DNA of 64,000 nt, taken from contig CAWFQH010000005.1 in NCBI GenBank assembly GCA_963817945.1, forward strand, positions 494,570 to 558,569, given 5' to 3'. A model generated the notes under the pieces. That model was not told the DNA's origin. It searched no databases and saw only the letters and a list, made by a program, of their open reading frames with translations. Shown here one piece after another: positions 61,971-64,000 of the stretch. Within the stretch, counting starts at the first letter, position 1. Every line of letters begins with the position of its first letter. Source of the stretch: VRUE01 sp963817945. Lineage in GTDB: Bacteria; Actinomycetota; Thermoleophilia; Solirubrobacterales; 70-9. The position numbers were made by a program, and so were the translations under genes.

Positions 61971-62141
61971 ATGGCTCTGCTGGCGCTTGTCGCCAGCGAG
62001 GCGATGTCGCTGTGGGCGATCGCGGCGGATAGCTCTGACAGGTTCAAACTGAGCCTCACCACCGCCGGGCTGACCGCCGGTGCCGTGGCTCTCGTCCTCG
62101 CGATCCTGCTGCCGTCCGTCGGCGAGTCCGAACGGGCCTGA
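61971..62141 (+). CDS. Small two-TM membrane protein
   Basis: A 56-residue protein: MALLALVASEAMSLWAIAAD and LTTAGLTAGAVALVLAILLP are two hydrophobic helices separated by SSDRFKLS, with an acidic tail. Starts 41 bp from the divergent grpB gene. No family recognised; supported only by the hydrophobic pattern. Confidence 0.4.
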   Translation: MALLALVASEAMSLWAIAADSSDRFKLSLTTAGLTAGAVALVLAILLPSVGESERA

Positions 62142-62296
62142 GCGCCCGCCTCGGTCTCCATCGGTTGAAGCCTTTTTACGGGCTGCAGACCGGAAAAGGG
62201 CTGCACTCGGCACGTTTGCCGCGGCCTTTCCACTGTCCGGGCCCGAAACCCCACTATTCCGATCAACTTTCTGCTACTCTGCGCGACCTCTTTACG

Positions 62297-62316
62297 AGTT
62301 TCTTGCTCAAGAAACT
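62297..62316. promoter_or_regulatory. Perfect palindrome upstream of the sulfate-binding protein gene
   Basis: AGTTTCTTG and CAAGAAACT are exact complements separated by CT, 31 bp before the ATG at 62347. A 20-bp palindrome here is a natural operator candidate for sulfur-starvation control of the transporter. The regulator is not in the window. Confidence 0.55.
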
Positions 62317-62346
62317 AAGCCAGTAGGAATAGAAAGGAATTGCTTG

Positions 62347-63382
62347 ATGCGGAACGTTGGCAATGCAACCCGGCAACGGAGTGCCCCTCTCGCCCTTGCG
62401 GCCGCCCTGGCGGCCCTGATCGTGGCGGTGGTGTCCGGGTGCGGCGGCGATGACTCCGCGACCGGGGCGGATGGAGGTGGCACGGTCGACATCGTCGCCT
62501 ACTCGACCCCCGAGACCGTCTACACCGACTCGCTCGAGCCGGGCTTCGAGGCGACTCCCGAGGGCAAGGGCGTCAGCTTCTCCGGCTCCTTCGGCGCCTC
62601 CGGCGACCAGCGCCGCGCGGTCGAAGCAGGTCAGCCGGCCTCGCTCGTCCACTTCGCGCAGGGCGGCGACATGATCGCGCTCGAGGAAGCAGGCCAGGTC
62701 GCGCCCAACTGGGACCAGAATGAGTTCAAAGGGATCGGTCAGGAGTCGGTCGTCGTGCTCGCGGTCCGCGAGGGCAATCCCGAAGGGATCAAGTCCTTCG
62801 ACGACCTGCTGACCAAGGACGTCGATGTGATCACCCCCAACCCGCTCAGCTCGGGCGGCGCCCGCTGGAACATCATGGCGCTCTACGGCTCGCAGCTGCA
62901 CCAGGGCAAGTCCGAGCAGGAGGCGCTCGACGCGGTCCGCACCGTGCTCGAGAAGACGATCGTGCAGCCGGGCAGCGCCCGCGACGCGCTCGCCGCCTTC
63001 ACCCAAGGCGAGGGCGACGTCCTGCTCGCCTACGAGAACGAGGCGATCAAAGCCGAAGAGGAGGGCGAAGACGTCGAGTACGTCGTGCCGCCCTCGACGA
63101 TCCGCATCGAGACCCCGATCGCGGTCACCAAAGACGCGCCGGAGTCGGCCCAGGCCTTCCTCGACTTCATCTGGTCGGAGGAGGGTCAGCAGATCGGCTC
63201 GGACAATGGCTACCGCCCGGTCGACCAGGCCCTGCTCGACGAGCAGAAGTTCCCGGTCCCGCAGGACCTCTTCGACATCGACGAGTTCGGCGGCTGGGAG
63301 AAAGTCACCGACGAGTTCTTCGACGAGGAAAACGGCAAAAGTCGCCGCGATCAACGAGGACCTCGGGGTCCCGACGGAGTAA
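62347..63382 (+). CDS. Sulfate/thiosulfate ABC transporter substrate-binding lipoprotein (frameshifted near 63338)
   Basis: A CysP/Sbp-type binding protein, about 344 residues after repair. Lipoprotein signal: LAALIVAVVSGCGGDDS with Cys at the lipobox. YSTPETVYTDSLEPGFEAT, FSGSFGASGDQRRAV, NPLSSGGARWNIMALYGSQL and EGDVLLAYENEAIKAEEEGE are family segments. Near the end an extra A in AAAA at 63337-63340 changes the frame; repair gives GKVAAINEDLGVPTE and stop at 63380-63382. It lies 3 bp before the permease gene. Confidence 0.88.
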
Positions 63383-63385
63383 CGC

Positions 63386-63771
63386 GTGGAGGCTCGCACC
63401 GCAACCGCTCCGCAGCCGAGGGCAGGCGTTCGCCTGCCCTCGGCCGGCGCCGGCCTCGGCCGCGGCCTGGTCGGGCTCTATCTGAGCCTGATGGTGCTGC
63501 TGCCGCTCGCCGCGGTGGTCGACCAGTCGCTCGCCAGTGGCATGGGCTCCTTCTGGGATGCGGTGACGAGCCCGCAGGCGGTCGCTGCGCTGAAGCTGAC
63601 CGTGATCTGCTCGCTGATCGTCGTCGCGATCAACGCCGTCTTCGGCACGATCATCGCCGGGTCGTGGTCCGCGACGAGTTCCCCGGCAAGGCTGCGGTCA
63701 ATGCCCTGATTGACCTGCCCTTCGCGCTGCCGACGATCGTCGCCGGCCTCACCCTGCTGACGCTCTGGCTG
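63386..63771 (+). CDS. Sulfate ABC transporter permease (CysT/CysU-like), truncated and frameshifted
   Basis: The N-terminal part of the permease with GTG start: LVGLYLSLMVLLPLAAVVDQ is TM1, AVAALKLTVICSLIVVAINA and FGTIIA follow, then a one-base deletion at about 63659, then VVVRDEFPGKAAVNALIDLP and FALPTIVAGLTLLTLW. After about 63770 the permease sequence stops: the next DNA is low-complexity in this frame and fits a gene on the other strand. Only about three of six TMs remain. Confidence 0.75.
63416..63443. repeat. Perfect 13-bp palindrome in the start of the permease gene
   Basis: CCGAGGGCAGGCG (63416-63428) and its complement (63431-63443) with a TT loop. It is translated in frame as part of QPRAGVRLPSAGAG, before TM1. 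Tight loop and perfect stem recall transcription-terminator or REP-type elements. Confidence 0.65.
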
Positions 63772-63801
63772 GTGTCCGTGGCCGGCGGCCGGCGGGCGGC
63801 G

Positions 63802-64000
63802 TCAGTCGTCATTCCCGTCATTGCCCCCGTCACCGTCGTCCGTGCCGTCGTCCGTGTCGTCGGCGGGGGAGGGGCGAACTAGCCGTCCGGGTCGGGGAGG
63901 GGGCGCAGGCGCTTGCCCGCCGGGAGCGGGAGCGTCCTGACCCGGTGGTGCGCCGCGGCCCGGAGCCTGGACGGAGTCGGCCGCGGGCACGGGCACGCTC
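63802..64000 (-). CDS. C-terminal fragment of a low-complexity protein, continuing past the window
   Basis: On the minus strand an open frame enters from the right edge and ends in SPADDTDDGTDDGDGGNDGN then D-stop at 63802. The N-terminal side is Pro/Ala/Gly-rich (PPGQDAPAPGGQAPAPPPRP). Asp/Gly-rich tails like this are common in exported actinobacterial proteins. It directly faces the truncated permease gene, marking a junction. Confidence 0.45.
   Translation of the reverse strand, partial: SVPVPAADSVQAPGRGAPPGQDAPAPGGQAPAPPPRPGRLVRPSPADDTDDGTDDGDGGNDGNDD

Noticed and set aside
62080..62346. Upstream extension of the sulfate-binding protein
   Set aside because: The lipoprotein signal peptide begins at 62347, and the extension crosses the palindromic operator candidate.

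Overview
The window is high-GC DNA, roughly two-thirds G+C or more by eye. GTG and TTG starts are common and genes overlap at ATGA/GTGA junctions. F420-type enzymes, a MEDS/HATPase sensor, a large SigB/SigF partner-switching module, many SDR and acyl-CoA genes and Solirubrobacterales-style secreted proteins suggest an actinobacterium, probably class Thermoleophilia. This placement is inference from gene content, not from a marker gene. At least seven conserved genes carry single-base frameshifts, so this may be an environmental or long-read assembly with residual indels.

Layout. 0-11 kb: a fatty-acid/acyl-CoA catabolic block. A minus-strand run holds enoyl-CoA hydratase, carboxyltransferase, beta-keto acid cleavage enzyme, OsmC, CaiB/AMACR-like protein, MerR regulator and two SDRs. 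Opposite it are two acyl-CoA dehydrogenases and a SnoaL protein. 11.1-14.6 kb: a lower-GC two-gene cassette, a P-loop ATPase translationally coupled to a TPR protein whose N-terminal domain has no visible P-loop. This is a leading candidate for an undescribed system. 14.7-26 kb: small enzymes, SDRs, lactonase-like MBL protein, acyltransferase, glycerol kinase, biotin carrier, hydratase and AlkA-type glycosylase. 26-36 kb: GH3 protein and bioB-bioF-bioD, then an MFS exporter and a desaturase/reductase pair resembling mycobacterial DesA3/Rv3230c, then bioA. 35.8-41 kb: ECF sigma factor with a membrane partner, NUDIX, LemA, rubredoxin, GMC oxidoreductase and a low-GC secreted protein.

41.7-48.2 kb: superoxide dismutase and a general-stress module: SigB/F sigma factor, a two-domain RsbW-like kinase, two STAS antagonists, a GAF/PP2C phosphatase and a MEDS-HATPase sensor. 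48-57 kb: UdgX, sulfotransferase, nucleotidyltransferase, phosphoesterase, F420-dependent oxidoreductase, ferritin-like protein, a family-A glycoside hydrolase and tRNA-Pro(CGG). 57-60.5 kb: a PucR-type regulator flanked by two divergent exported-protein genes, one of them a cupredoxin, which share an ungapped 107-bp upstream region with a palindromic core. This is the second strong candidate for new biology. 60.6-64 kb: a frameshift-rich end with a winged-helix protein, a thioredoxin-fold protein, GrpB, and a sulfate transporter whose permease gene stops abruptly against an unrelated antiparallel gene.

The parts fit together in places. Biotin synthesis, the biotin carrier and the carboxyltransferase serve acyl-CoA carboxylation. 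The acyl-CoA block, PlsC and desaturase concern lipid turnover. The SigB module probably integrates stress or light/redox input. No CRISPR array, insertion sequence or complete prophage was seen.
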